The notes beneath the pieces are model-generated. The model made no database searches. It saw only the letters and a program-made list of their open reading frames with translations, and was not told where the DNA came from. Source: Nocardiopsis sp. MG754419 (lineage in GTDB: Bacteria; Actinomycetota; Actinomycetes; Streptosporangiales; Streptosporangiaceae). Taken from it: 64,000 nt of DNA. Positions 7,871-17,255 of this stretch are shown piece after piece (positions within the stretch are counted from its first letter, which is position 1; each line of letters opens with the position of its first letter). The DNA lies in contig NZ_QOCZ01000001.1 in the NCBI RefSeq assembly GCF_018207095.1, positions 1-64,000 of the forward strand. Reading direction: 5' to 3'. A program made the translations under genes and the position numbers.

Positions 7871-8977
7871 ATGCGGGAGTCGGTGCGGGATCGTCGCCGT
7901 CGGATACTGGTCATGGTGCAGGCCCGGGGGCGGATCAGGGTGCGGGACCTCGCCGCCGAACTCCAGGTGTCGATGGTGACGGTCCGCCGTGACATCGAGG
8001 AACTGGTGCGGCGTGGCGACCTCCGGCGCGGGCACGGGGTCGTGAGCTCCCTCGACCCCGTGGAGGGCCGCTCCGTGCCGGTGACCGGCAACGACCGCGC
8101 CATCGCGCTGGTCATGCCGGAGAGGCACCCCTACCTCAACGAGGTGGTCCACGGTGCGCGCACCGCCCTGGAGGCCGCCGGGACACGGGTGGTCCTGCAC
8201 ATCACCCCCTACGGAATGGGGGCCGAACGGCCGATCGTCGAGCGGGTGCCCGGGCAGGACGTGCGAGGGCTGTTGATCTCGCCGCGGTGGCGGAGCGGGG
8301 CCCGTGAGCGCGAGGACTACGCGTGGCTCTCCGGTCTGGACGTGCCGACGGTGCTCGTGGAACGGCGACCGGACCGGGGCGGCGCCCTGCACGGTGTCGA
8401 CTCGGTCTGCACCGACCACTGGTACGGCGTGCACCTGGCCCTGGAGCACCTGGTCGCACTGGGGCACCGGCGCATCCTGCTCGCGGTGCGCGCGGACAGT
8501 CCCACGGCCCGGGCGGTGCGCGCCGCGTTCACCGAGATCGCCTCGGCGCACCCCGCCATCGAGGCGACGGGGACCGTGCTCAGCGCCCCCGGCGCGGACC
8601 CCGACGGCGGGACCGTGGAGGCCCCCGACTTCGACGACCCCACCTGGCCGGCGAAGGCGTTGCGCGGACCGGGTGCGACGGCGGCGTTGGTGCACGGCGA
8701 CGTGGAGGCGCTCATGATGGTCCAGCAGCTCGCCCAGGCGGGGGTCCGGGTGCCGCAGGACTGTTCGGTCATCGCCTACGACGACGTGGTGGCGGCCATG
8801 GGATCCACCCCGCTGACCGCCGTGGCTCCCCCCAAGACGGAGATCGGTCGGGTCGCGGCGGAGCTGATCGGTGAACGCCTGGACGCGCGGGAACGCGGGG
8901 CCACCTGGTCACCGCGGCGGGTCGAGCTGCTCCCGCGCCTGGTGGTCCGCGCCTCTACGGGAAGAGTGATCGTTTGA
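7871..8977 (+). CDS. DeoR-type HTH / LacI-type sensor transcriptional regulator
   Basis: 368 residues from an ATG at 7871. Residues 5-60 are a DeoR-style winged helix (RRRRILVMVQARGRIRVRDL, then VSMVTVRRDIEELVRRGDLRRG). From residue 76 the protein switches to the periplasmic-binding-like sensor of LacI/GalR regulators (AIALVMPERHPYLNEVVHGA), with the usual HGDVEALMMVQQLAQAGVRV and DDVVAAMG stretches near the end. The two parts come from different families, a hybrid known in actinobacteria. It should repress the flanking arms of the locus until a sugar binds. It diverges from the oxidoreductase operon and precedes the importer operon by 91 bp. Confidence 0.88.
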   Translation: MRESVRDRRRRILVMVQARGRIRVRDLAAELQVSMVTVRRDIEELVRRGDLRRGHGVVSSLDPVEGRSVPVTGNDRAIALVMPERHPYLNEVVHGARTALEAAGTRVVLHITPYGMGAERPIVERVPGQDVRGLLISPRWRSGAREREDYAWLSGLDVPTVLVERRPDRGGALHGVDSVCTDHWYGVHLALEHLVALGHRRILLAVRADSPTARAVRAAFTEIASAHPAIEATGTVLSAPGADPDGGTVEAPDFDDPTWPAKALRGPGATAALVHGDVEALMMVQQLAQAGVRVPQDCSVIAYDDVVAAMGSTPLTAVAPPKTEIGRVAAELIGERLDARERGATWSPRRVELLPRLVVRASTGRVIV

Positions 8978-9003
8978 GCGTGTGACTTTCGTGTCATGAT
9001 CCA

Positions 9004-9033
9004 TTGACCGCAAAACCGCCGTGTGTCCAGAAT
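9004..9033 (+). promoter_or_regulatory. candidate sigma-70-like promoter of the importer operon
   Basis: TTGACC at 9004-9009 and CAGAAT at 9028-9033, 18 bases apart, match the housekeeping consensus at 5/6 and 4/6. The site lies 36 bases upstream of the lipoprotein start, in a short AT-richer gap that also carries a half-match to the palindrome at 7565. Confidence 0.4.
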
Positions 9034-9068
9034 CACTGTGTTCCCACGTGGTCATCTGGAGGCACACG

Positions 9069-10394
9069 ATGTCGGGTCCCCCCAGCCGTCGCACCCTGCT
9101 CGCCGCCGGACTCGCGGCCCCCCTGATCGGAGCTCTGGGCGGTTGCGGCCCCTCGGAGGGCTCCCTCTCCGCCGGAGACCGGACCCGGATCACCTTCTGG
9201 TCGGCGCTGCGGGGCAGCCAGGAGGTCGTCGCCGCGTTCAACGCGTCCCAGGACCGGATCCACGTCGACTTCGAACAGGTCCCGACCGGCACCCAGGGCG
9301 GCTACGCCAAACTCGGCAACGCGGCGCGTGCCGGCAACGCGCCGGACGTGGCCACCATCGAATACCCGCAACTGCCCGGCTTCGCCATCGACGGTGTCGC
9401 CCGTGACCTCAACGACCTGGTCACCGACGATCTGCGCGCACAGTTGCTCCCCCAGGCGCTGGAGAGGACCACGTTCGACGGGCGGCTCTACTCCGTGCCC
9501 TTGGACCTGGCCCCGATGGTCCTGCACTACCGCAAGGACGTGTTCGACCACCACGGCCTCCGCGCGCCGCGCACCTGGGCGGAGTTCGCCGATCTGGGGC
9601 GCACCATCCGGGACCGTGTCGAGGGGAGCCGGATCACCGCCTTCCCCACCGACGGCGCGAGCCAGTTCGCGGCCTTCGTCTGCCAGGCGGGCGGACAGTG
9701 GTTCGACATCCGGGACGACGCCTGGCGGGTCGCGATGACCGACGCGCCCACCCGACGGGTCGCCGAGTACTGGCAGGGGCTCATCGACGAGGGGCTGGTC
9801 CACACCACCCCCACCAACAGCCAGCAGTACAACGCCCAGGTCAGTGACGGATCGATCCTCACCCGGCTCACCGGTTCCTGGGACGCCGGAGCCCAGATGA
9901 ACGCCCGCCCCGGCCAGGCCGGTCAGTGGGCCGTGGCCCCGCTCCCGCAGTGGGAGGAGGACGACGCCCTGCTGAGCGACCACGGCGGATCGACCTTCGC
10001 CGTCTCCACGGACAGCGCCCGACCCGAGGCCGCGATGGAGTTCATCGCCTGGCAGGTCGCCCACCCGGACGCCTTCCGTGCCCGCCTCTCCGCCGGGACC
10101 AGCACCCAGTTCCCGGCCGCCCCGGCCCTGGTCGATGTCGGTCGGGAGGCGCTGGACCCCGACTACTACGACGGCCAGGACCTCTACTCCCTGTTCGACG
10201 CCGAGGCCGCCAAGGTGCGCGACGACTGGGTCTGGGGGCCGCGTATGAGCTCCACCTTCCAGGTCATGCACGACAACTTCGCGCGGGTGGGACCGGGGCG
10301 CATGTCCGTCCTCGACGCGGTCGCGGCCGCGCAGGAGGGGACCATCCCCGACCTGCACGCCCTCGGCCTTAACGTCCACGCGGTACACGGCTGA
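9069..10394 (+). CDS. ABC transporter sugar-binding lipoprotein
   Basis: 441 residues starting at an ATG that follows CTGGAGG. The signal peptide has a twin-arginine-like SRRT at 6-9, a hydrophobic core, and a lipobox ending LGGC at Cys26, so the protein should be lipid-anchored outside the membrane. The mature part is a family 1 extracellular solute-binding protein (TRITFWSALRGSQEVVAAFN; later DLAPMVLHYRKDVFDHHGL), the class that captures malto- or other oligosaccharides. It begins an operon with two permeases and a DUF2264 protein. No ATPase gene is present; such importers usually borrow a shared MsiK-type ATPase encoded elsewhere. Confidence 0.93.
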   Translation: MSGPPSRRTLLAAGLAAPLIGALGGCGPSEGSLSAGDRTRITFWSALRGSQEVVAAFNASQDRIHVDFEQVPTGTQGGYAKLGNAARAGNAPDVATIEYPQLPGFAIDGVARDLNDLVTDDLRAQLLPQALERTTFDGRLYSVPLDLAPMVLHYRKDVFDHHGLRAPRTWAEFADLGRTIRDRVEGSRITAFPTDGASQFAAFVCQAGGQWFDIRDDAWRVAMTDAPTRRVAEYWQGLIDEGLVHTTPTNSQQYNAQVSDGSILTRLTGSWDAGAQMNARPGQAGQWAVAPLPQWEEDDALLSDHGGSTFAVSTDSARPEAAMEFIAWQVAHPDAFRARLSAGTSTQFPAAPALVDVGREALDPDYYDGQDLYSLFDAEAAKVRDDWVWGPRMSSTFQVMHDNFARVGPGRMSVLDAVAAAQEGTIPDLHALGLNVHAVHG

Positions 10395-10426
10395 ACCCCC
10401 GCCCCCGGCCAGGAGAGTCCCACCCC

Positions 10427-11410
10427 ATGTCCGACACAGCCGCACCACCCCAGGCGTCGACGGAAGGACCGGCCCCGCGCCCACTTCCACGTCGCCCGGC
10501 CCCACGTCACCGGGGGCGACGCAAGGAGGCGACCGCGTGCGCGGTCCTCATGGCCCCCTTCTTCGTCCTCCTCGTCGGCGTCTTCCTCGCTCCGGTGATC
10601 ACCGCCGTCTGGCTGAGCTTCTTCACCGACGACCGCTCCGGGCTCGGGTTCGGGCCGGAGTCGACGACCTTCGTCGGCCTGCGCAGCTACGCCGCCGTGT
10701 TCGGCGACCCCACCTTCCTCGGTGCCCTCGGCGTCGTGCTCGTCTTCTGCCTCGTCTACATCCCGCTGCTCGTCCTGTTGTCCCTCACCCTGGCGCTGCT
10801 GCTCGACTCGGGCGCCGCCCGACTGCGCCCCCTGATCCAGCTGGGCCTGTTCCTGCCGCACACCGTGCCCGGGATCATCGCCGCCATCATCTGGCTGTAC
10901 CTGTACACACCGGGGATCAGCCCGGTCGTCGACGTCCTCGCCGGCGCGGACGTCACCATCGACCTCCTCGGCGTGGAGACCGTCATCCCGTCGATCGTCA
11001 ACATCGCCATCTGGACCAACCTCGGCTACAACATGGTCATCTTCTACACCGCGCTCAGGGCCGTGCCGCGTGAACTCGTCGAGGCGTCGGTGGTCGACGG
11101 GGCCGGCCCCGTCCGTACCGCGCTGAGCGTCAAGGCGCCGCTGATCCGCTCATCGGTCGTGATGGTCGTCCTGTTCAGCCTCATCTGGACCCTGCAACTG
11201 TTCACCGAGCCCATGCTGCTCAGCCAGTCCACGCCCGTCATCAACTCCCGTTTCACCCCCAGCATGTACATCTACGACGCCGCGTTCACCCGCAACAACT
11301 ACGGGCTCGCCGCCGCGGCCTCGGTCATCCTGCTGGTCTGCACGGTGGCCCTGTCCTACGTGGTCACCCGCTGGAGCAACCGTGACGCGCGGCGAAGGGC
11401 GGCAGGATGA
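10427..11410 (+). CDS. sugar ABC transporter permease (MalF type)
   Basis: 327 residues with a cytoplasmic N-terminal tail of about 30 residues and six membrane segments, the first at about 37-60. The ATPase-coupling EAA loop is seen at about residues 217-240 (VEASVVDGAGPVRTALSVKA), where the usual EAA is EAS. It forms the translocation pore with the following gene, with which it overlaps by four bases, and receives substrate from the lipoprotein encoded 32 bp upstream. Confidence 0.92.
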   Translation: MSDTAAPPQASTEGPAPRPLPRRPAPRHRGRRKEATACAVLMAPFFVLLVGVFLAPVITAVWLSFFTDDRSGLGFGPESTTFVGLRSYAAVFGDPTFLGALGVVLVFCLVYIPLLVLLSLTLALLLDSGAARLRPLIQLGLFLPHTVPGIIAAIIWLYLYTPGISPVVDVLAGADVTIDLLGVETVIPSIVNIAIWTNLGYNMVIFYTALRAVPRELVEASVVDGAGPVRTALSVKAPLIRSSVVMVVLFSLIWTLQLFTEPMLLSQSTPVINSRFTPSMYIYDAAFTRNNYGLAAAASVILLVCTVALSYVVTRWSNRDARRRAAG

Positions 11411-12267
11411 GCACCACCGTTCGGTCACGGCGACCCCGCTTCCTCGGGCGCACCGCCGTCAACGTCGTCCTCGGCGTGTTCGTCCTCTACACGCTGCTCC
11501 CGGTCCTGTGGCTGGTGCTCGCCGCCTCCCGCAACGCCGACGCCCTCTCGGCCAGCGACCTCTTCTCGCCGGAGAACTTCTCCCTGTGGTCCAACCTCGT
11601 CGACCTGTTCGCCATGGACGACGGCATCTACGGCCGCTGGTACCTCAACACCCTGCTCTACGCGGTCGTCGGGGCCGCCATCAGCGCCCTGATCAGCGTC
11701 GCCTGCGGCTACGCCTTCGACAAGTACCGGTTCCGGCACAAGGAGACGCTGTTCGGCCTGGTCCTGGCCGCGGTCATGGTGCCCCAGACCGTCCTGGCCC
11801 TGCCGCTGTACCTGATCGCCTCGCACCTGGGGGTCGTCAACACCTTCTGGGCGGTGTTCGTGCCGCTGTTGTTCAACCCCTTCGGCGTCTACCTCGGGCG
11901 GATCTTCAGCGAGGGGTACGTGCCCGACGAGGTCCTGGAGGCGGCCCGCATCGACGGCACCGGTGAACTCGTCATGTACGTGCGGGTGGCCTTCGGCATG
12001 CTCGGTCCCGGGGTCCTCACCGTGTTCCTGTTCCAGCTCACCGCGATCTGGAACAATTTCTTCCTGCCCATGGTGATGCTGTCCGACCAGGAGCTGTACC
12101 CCGTGGCCCTCGGCCTGTACAGCTGGAACAGCGCGGCGACGGTCTCGCCCGAGTACTACCCGGTCGTCATCACCGGCGCACTGCTCGCCGTCCTGCCACT
12201 CATCGTCGCCTTCCTTCTCCTGCAACGCTTCTGGAAGGCCGGACTCACCGCGGGAGCCGTCAAATGA
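11407..12267 (+). CDS. sugar ABC transporter permease (MalG type)
   Basis: 286 residues with six membrane helices, starting within the stop of the first permease (ATGA). The EAA loop is at about residues 176-196 (VLEAARIDGTGELVMYVRVA), matching the family consensus well. It pairs with the MalF-type protein. Its own stop overlaps the next gene by four bases, so the DUF2264 protein is made in step with the transporter. Confidence 0.92.
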   Translation: MSTTVRSRRPRFLGRTAVNVVLGVFVLYTLLPVLWLVLAASRNADALSASDLFSPENFSLWSNLVDLFAMDDGIYGRWYLNTLLYAVVGAAISALISVACGYAFDKYRFRHKETLFGLVLAAVMVPQTVLALPLYLIASHLGVVNTFWAVFVPLLFNPFGVYLGRIFSEGYVPDEVLEAARIDGTGELVMYVRVAFGMLGPGVLTVFLFQLTAIWNNFFLPMVMLSDQELYPVALGLYSWNSAATVSPEYYPVVITGALLAVLPLIVAFLLLQRFWKAGLTAGAVK

Positions 12268-14168
12268 CCCCATGGCCGTCACCACCCGAGGACCGCGACC
12301 TCAGTCCCCACACGGGATACACCCGCGCGCACTGGGAGGCCGCCGCCGACGGCATGCTCCGGGCCGCCCTACGCTGGGCGAGCCCCCGCGGCGCCCTCCT
12401 CGACCTGCCCGGGCGTCCCTCGGCCTCCGGCGTGCGCTCCGACGGACTGGAGGGTTTCGCCCGCACCTTCCTGGCCGCCGCCTGCCGGGTCGCGGGGGAC
12501 GGGGGCCACGACCCCTACTCCTGGCTCGAGCGGTACGCCGAGGGTCTGAACGCCGGCACCCTGACCCCGGGCGCCGAGGACGCCGAGTCCTGGCCGCTCA
12601 TCCTCGACCACGACGTCCAGGGCCAGCCGTTGGTGGAGGCCGCCTCCGTCGCCTGGGGGCTGCGCCTGACGCGGCCCTGGCTGTGGGACCGTCTCGCGCC
12701 GGAGGTGCAGGACCGCGTCGCGCACTGGCTGGAGGACGCGCTCACGGCCCTGCCCGCCCCCAACAACTGGTACCTGTTCCCCTTCGGGGTCGCCGGGTTC
12801 CTGGAGTCCGTCGGACGGGGCGGGGAGCGGACCGCGCGCGTGCGCCGCCGCGCCCTCGACCTGCTGGAGTTCTGGTACCGGGGACAGGGCTGGTACTCCG
12901 ACGGAGACGGCCGCGCCTTCGACCACTACAACGGGTGGGCCCTGCACCTGTACCCGGTCCTGGACGCCCACCTGAGCGGTGCGGACACCGTCCACGGCGA
13001 GCGCATGGCAGAGCACCTGCGCGGGTTCTCCCTGATGTTCGGGGGTGACGGCGCGCCCCTGTACCTGGGACGGTCGATGACCTACCGGTTCGCGGCGGCC
13101 TCCTCCGTGGCCCTGGGCGCCGTGACCGGACACACGCCCCTGACCGGTGGTGTTTCGCGGCGGCTGCTCAGCGGATCCCTGCGGTACTTCCGGGACCGCG
13201 GGGCCTTCGACGACCGCGGGTTGCTCGGGCTGGGATGGCACGGTCCGCACGAGGCCACCTGCCAGAGCTACTCGGGCCCGGCCTCTCCCTACTGGGCGTC
13301 CAAGGCCTTCCTGTGCCTGCTCGCCCCACCCGAGCACCCCCTGTGGACCGAGACCGAGGGGCCCGCCCCGGTCGAGGGACCCGACCGGGTGGTCTCGCTC
13401 GCCGCCCCCGGCCTCCTGGTGCAGACGACCGGCGACGACGGCATCGTGCGCGTGCACAACCACGGCAGCGACCACATCCGCTCCCCCCAGAAACGGACGG
13501 CGGAGGCACAGGACCCCCTGTACGCGCGGTCGGCCTACTCCACCCGGACCGGGCCGACGGTCGCGACCGAGGCCCCGGACAACCACTTCGCGGTCCTGCT
13601 GCGCGGCCGACGCAGCGCACGCCGCCGGATCCACCCGCTGGGCGCGGGGCACGGGGACGGCTGGGGTTGGGCGGCGTCCTGGCATCGCCCCGTCTTCCCC
13701 GGCGGCTCCGCCGTCCTTCCGGCCCTGCGCGTGGAGAGCGCGGTGGTGGCCAGGGGCGCCGACGAGCTGCGGCTGCACCGGGTGGTCGGTGCCGACGAGG
13801 GCACGGCGGTGGAGTCGACCGGGTGGGCCGTGGATCCGGAGTCGTCGCCCGAGGCGAACCTTCTCCCGGTGTACGGCTGGACCGGCCGCAAGAAGGTGTG
13901 GGCCCTGTCCGGAACCGCCTTCGCCCCGAAGGTCCGTCTGCACCGGCTCACCGGTACGGCCTCCGGCACGAGCGTGTTCCTGGCCCTGGCCCGGTTGGGC
14001 GGGAGCGCCCCCATCGAGGACGCCTCCTCGGTCGTCACCGACGTGGCGGTGGACGAGGACGGTGTCACCTTCCGCTGGGTCGCTGAGGAGCGGCCGACCC
14101 GGGTCACCTTCGCACCCTGGGACGTGGTGGCGGCAGGGGAGGGGACGCCGGCCGAGGACCGGCCATGA
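12264..14168 (+). CDS. DUF2264 domain protein
   Basis: 634 residues with no signal peptide, so cytoplasmic. The N-terminal half matches the DUF2264 family, with an alpha/alpha-toroid look like unsaturated glucuronyl/rhamnogalacturonyl hydrolases (for example NNWYLFPFGVAGFLESVG and GWYSDGDGRAFDHYNGWALH). The C-terminal half is beta-rich. The family is found in plant- and mucin-glycan loci, but I know of no established reaction. Its overlap with the permease gene indicates that it acts on the imported compound. It may be the only hydrolase-like enzyme in this locus. Confidence 0.82.
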   Translation: MTPWPSPPEDRDLSPHTGYTRAHWEAAADGMLRAALRWASPRGALLDLPGRPSASGVRSDGLEGFARTFLAAACRVAGDGGHDPYSWLERYAEGLNAGTLTPGAEDAESWPLILDHDVQGQPLVEAASVAWGLRLTRPWLWDRLAPEVQDRVAHWLEDALTALPAPNNWYLFPFGVAGFLESVGRGGERTARVRRRALDLLEFWYRGQGWYSDGDGRAFDHYNGWALHLYPVLDAHLSGADTVHGERMAEHLRGFSLMFGGDGAPLYLGRSMTYRFAAASSVALGAVTGHTPLTGGVSRRLLSGSLRYFRDRGAFDDRGLLGLGWHGPHEATCQSYSGPASPYWASKAFLCLLAPPEHPLWTETEGPAPVEGPDRVVSLAAPGLLVQTTGDDGIVRVHNHGSDHIRSPQKRTAEAQDPLYARSAYSTRTGPTVATEAPDNHFAVLLRGRRSARRRIHPLGAGHGDGWGWAASWHRPVFPGGSAVLPALRVESAVVARGADELRLHRVVGADEGTAVESTGWAVDPESSPEANLLPVYGWTGRKKVWALSGTAFAPKVRLHRLTGTASGTSVFLALARLGGSAPIEDASSVVTDVAVDEDGVTFRWVAEERPTRVTFAPWDVVAAGEGTPAEDRP

Positions 14169-14363
14169 GAGCCCCGGCCCGGGTGGGGCGTGGCCGACGG
14201 GTTCCGACAGGGCCTCCCACACCCCCGACCTCCGATGGTCCACTGGTCATCTGAGCGGTCCGCGTCCACGCGGCCCTCGCCCCGACCCCGCCCATGAGCA
14301 CGGACACCGTGCCCGGGCGGGATCGGGAACACCACCCACCGGAGCAGATTCTCGAGGAGATCC

Positions 14364-15422
14364 ATGTCCTCCGTTCGCGCCTACACGGCCACCTCGCCGA
14401 CCGCGCCGTTGACACCGGGCACGATCGAGCGCCGCGAGGTCGGTCCCCACGACGTCCTCATCGACATCGCCTACGCCGGTGTCTGCCACTCCGACATCCA
14501 CACCGTGCGCGGTGACTGGGGTCGGGTGCCCTATCCGCTGACCGTCGGACACGAGATCGCCGGGGTCGTCGCCCACGTCGGCTCCGAGGTCACACGACAC
14601 CGGGTCGGTGACCGGGTCGGCGTGGGATGCATGGTCGATTCCTGTCGGGAGTGCGTCAACTGCCGCGCCGGGGTCGAGCAGTACTGCCTGCGCGGCTTCA
14701 CCGACACCTACAACGGCACCGATCGGGACGGATCGGTGACCCAGGGCGGTTACTCCGAACAGATCGTGGTCGATGAGCACTTCGTGCTGCGTCTGCCCGA
14801 GTCCATCCCCTTCGAGAGGGCCGCACCGCTGCTGTGCGCGGGGATCACGACCTACTCGCCGCTGCGCACCTGGAAGGCCGGACCCGGCACCCGGGTCGCC
14901 GTCGTCGGCATGGGCGGACTGGGCCACATGGCGGTCAAGATCGCCCACGCCCTCGGAGCGGAGGTGACCGTGCTGTCGCAGAGCCTCAAGAAGCGCGAGG
15001 ACGGGCTGCGCTTCGGCGCCGACCACTACCACGCCACGAGCGACCCGGACACCTTCACACGGTTGGCCGGGACCTTCGACCTCATCGTCAACACCGTCAG
15101 CGCTTCCATCGACATGGACGCCTACCTGGACCTGCTGGCGCTGGACGGCACCCTCGTCAGCGTGGGCGCACCGCCCGAGCCGGTACCGGTCACGCTGTTC
15201 ACCCTCTTCGAGAACCGGCGCTCCTTCGCCGGGTCCAAGATCGGTGGCATCGACCAGACCCAGGAGATGCTGGACTTCTGCGCCGAGCACGACATCGCCC
15301 CGGAGGTCGAGGTCATCGGAGCGGACCAGGTCAACGACGCCTGGGAGCGGGTGATGGCCTCGGACGTGCGGTACCGCTTCGTCATCGACGTCGCCACGCT
15401 GAGAGAGCCCGCGACGGCCTGA
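14364..15422 (+). CDS. zinc-dependent NAD(P) alcohol dehydrogenase (CAD/YahK type)
   Basis: 352 residues from an ATG following GAGGAGAT. The catalytic zinc ligands are Cys41 and His63 (GHE motif), and Cys94, Cys97, Cys100 and Cys108 form the structural zinc lobe. The Rossmann motif is [10 protein letters not shown] at about 180-190. The signature [13 protein letters not shown] places it with cinnamyl-alcohol-dehydrogenase-like aldehyde reductases (YahK/AdhC), which usually reduce a broad range of aldehydes with NADPH. It stands nearly 200 bp after the sugar locus and 110 bp before an MmyB-like regulator in the same direction. Confidence 0.92.
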   Translation: MSSVRAYTATSPTAPLTPGTIERREVGPHDVLIDIAYAGVCHSDIHTVRGDWGRVPYPLTVGHEIAGVVAHVGSEVTRHRVGDRVGVGCMVDSCRECVNCRAGVEQYCLRGFTDTYNGTDRDGSVTQGGYSEQIVVDEHFVLRLPESIPFERAAPLLCAGITTYSPLRTWKAGPGTRVAVVGMGGLGHMAVKIAHALGAEVTVLSQSLKKREDGLRFGADHYHATSDPDTFTRLAGTFDLIVNTVSASIDMDAYLDLLALDGTLVSVGAPPEPVPVTLFTLFENRRSFAGSKIGGIDQTQEMLDFCAEHDIAPEVEVIGADQVNDAWERVMASDVRYRFVIDVATLREPATA

Positions 15423-15531
15423 GGCCCGTGGCGCCCCGCCCACCGTGTGCCGGGGGCGGGGCGCACCCCCGTACGCCGAGGGGGTCCGGCAGGGCCTGCC
15501 GGAGCGTCGACCCCCGACCTAACCTGGGGAC

Positions 15532-16419
15532 ATGGACAAGAAGACCGTTCGTGGGTTCCTCATCAGCAGACGCGCGCGGGTGACACCGGAACAGGCCGGT
15601 ATCCCCGCCTACGGGGACGACCGCCGGGTACCGGGGCTGCGCCGCGAAGAGGTCGCAATGCTCGCCGGGGTCAGCATCGACTACTACACCCGGCTGGAGC
15701 GCGGCAACATCGGAGGAGCCTCCGACGGTGTCCTGGAAGCGATCGCCCGGGCCCTGCGGCTGGACGAGGTCGAGCGGACGCACCTGTTCGACCTGGCGCG
15801 CGCGGCGTCCGGGCCCCGTGCCCGCGCCGTCCCGCCCCCGCCCGGTGGTGTGCGGACCTCGGTGCAGAGGATGCTCGACGCGATGGACACGCCCGCGGTC
15901 GTCCACAACGCCCGTCACGACCTCGTGGCCGCCAACCGCCTGGGAAGAGCGCTGTACGCGCCGCACTTCGACACCGACCGGCGCCCGCCCAACATGGCCC
16001 GGTTCATCTTCCTCGACCCGCGCGCCAGGGACTACTACGTCGACTGGCCCCTGGCACGGCGCACCACCGCCGCGATGATGCGACTGGAGGCCGGACGCAA
16101 CCCTTTGGACGAGGAGCTCACCGCGCTGATCGGTGAACTGTCGGCGCGCAGCACCGTGTTCGCCCAGGACTGGGCCCGCCAGAACGTGCACAGCCACCGC
16201 ACCGGCCGCAAGGAGTTCCGCCACCCCGACGTGGGCCTGGTCGAGGTGGACTTCGACGTGTTCGAGCCCACGGGGGACGACCGGCTGTGGATCGTGACCT
16301 ACACCGTCGAGCCCGGCACCCCCTCGGCGGACGCCTTCGCCCTGCTGGGCACCCTCGCCGCCACCGAGGAGGCCCGAGAGGACACGGTCACGGACCCGGA
16401 TCCCTCCTCCGACCACTGA
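15532..16419 (+). CDS. XRE/MmyB-like transcriptional regulator
   Basis: 295 residues. An N-terminal helix-turn-helix of the XRE type lies at about residues 5-75 (VPGLRREEVAMLAGVSIDYY, then RLERGNIGGASDGVLEAI). The MmyB-like ligand-binding domain follows (MDTPAVVHNARHDLVAANRL; FDVFEPTGDDRLWIVTYT), known in this family to bind fatty-acid-like ligands. Such regulators usually control a nearby dehydrogenase; here the upstream alcohol dehydrogenase in the same direction is the natural candidate, although most known pairs are divergent. Confidence 0.9.
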   Translation: MDKKTVRGFLISRRARVTPEQAGIPAYGDDRRVPGLRREEVAMLAGVSIDYYTRLERGNIGGASDGVLEAIARALRLDEVERTHLFDLARAASGPRARAVPPPPGGVRTSVQRMLDAMDTPAVVHNARHDLVAANRLGRALYAPHFDTDRRPPNMARFIFLDPRARDYYVDWPLARRTTAAMMRLEAGRNPLDEELTALIGELSARSTVFAQDWARQNVHSHRTGRKEFRHPDVGLVEVDFDVFEPTGDDRLWIVTYTVEPGTPSADAFALLGTLAATEEAREDTVTDPDPSSDH

Positions 16420-16443
16420 ACACGCTCCACCCGGGGTCGGGGT

Positions 16444-17010
16444 TCAGCGCACGACGTCGAAGACCTGCTTCTGGACCCCGTTGGAGTACACCTCGTGCTC
16501 GACCAGGGCGAGCCTGGTCAGCTCCTGGTCCGCGTCGCTGAACAGGCGCTTGCCGGCGCCCAGCAGCACCGGGAACACGAGCAGGTGGTAGCGGTCGACC
16601 AGGCCGGCCTCGGACAGGGACCGCCCCAGGGTCGCGCTGCCGTGCACGGAGATCGGCCCGCCCTCGCCGTCGCGAAGCTCGGCGACGTCGTCGACGGACC
16701 GCAGGATCGTCGCGGGCCAACGCTCGTCCTCGGTGGTGAGCGTCGTGGACAACACGTACCGCGGCATCGCGTTGTACCCGGCGAACTCCTCGGTCATCGA
16801 CGGCCACACGGGCGCGAAGGCCTCGTAACTACGCCGCCCCAGGAGCAGCGCACCGGCCTCCTCCTGCTCGCGGGCCTTGATCTCGTAGGCCGCCTCGTCC
16901 ATCGGGACCGTGTTCATGGTCCAGCCGGAGCTGCGGTGGCCGGCCTCTCCTCCGGGGGCCTCCATGACACCGTCGACGGACACGAACGCGGTGACGATCA
17001 GAGTGCGCAT
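16444..17010 (-). CDS. dihydrofolate reductase / RibD C-terminal family protein
   Basis: 188 residues from an ATG at 17010 following AGGAGGAGAA. The fold signature is clear: RTLIVTAFVSVDGVMEAPGG at the start, LLLGRRSYEAFAPVWP around residue 56, and PISVHGSATLGRSL around residue 120, ending with the GAGKRLF turn. Proteins of this actinobacterial branch are NADPH-binding reductases of unknown substrate rather than true folate enzymes. It converges closely on the MmyB-like regulator, with 24 bp between stops. Confidence 0.88.
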   Translation of the reverse strand: MRTLIVTAFVSVDGVMEAPGGEAGHRSSGWTMNTVPMDEAAYEIKAREQEEAGALLLGRRSYEAFAPVWPSMTEEFAGYNAMPRYVLSTTLTTEDERWPATILRSVDDVAELRDGEGGPISVHGSATLGRSLSEAGLVDRYHLLVFPVLLGAGKRLFSDADQELTRLALVEHEVYSNGVQKQVFDVVR

Positions 17011-17255
17011 GTTCTTCTCCTCCTGGATCGGATTCCACTCTGTCGTCGATCGGGACACGGCGCATGCGACACGACCACGGCACTTTTCCTCCGGACCCGG
17101 CGCGCACGTTCCCGAAGGAAGCCGAGAGCGGGGGAGCCGGTCGGCCGGTGGGGCCCGCGCGCGCCGTCCGACCGGTGGTTTTCGTGATCGGACCGTGGCA
17201 ACCGCGGTGCTCCACGGGTCGTCTGATGTCTGCGACGGGATCGGAAGGGGAGCAC

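Noticed and set aside
7424-8977. A 517-codon frame for the hybrid regulator
   Set aside because: The first 149 residues lie over the operator region and are arginine-rich; the winged helix begins right after the ATG at 7871.
9069-14168. A full ABC importer with its own ATPase
   Set aside because: No Walker A/LSGG ATPase gene exists in the locus; the energising subunit must be encoded elsewhere.
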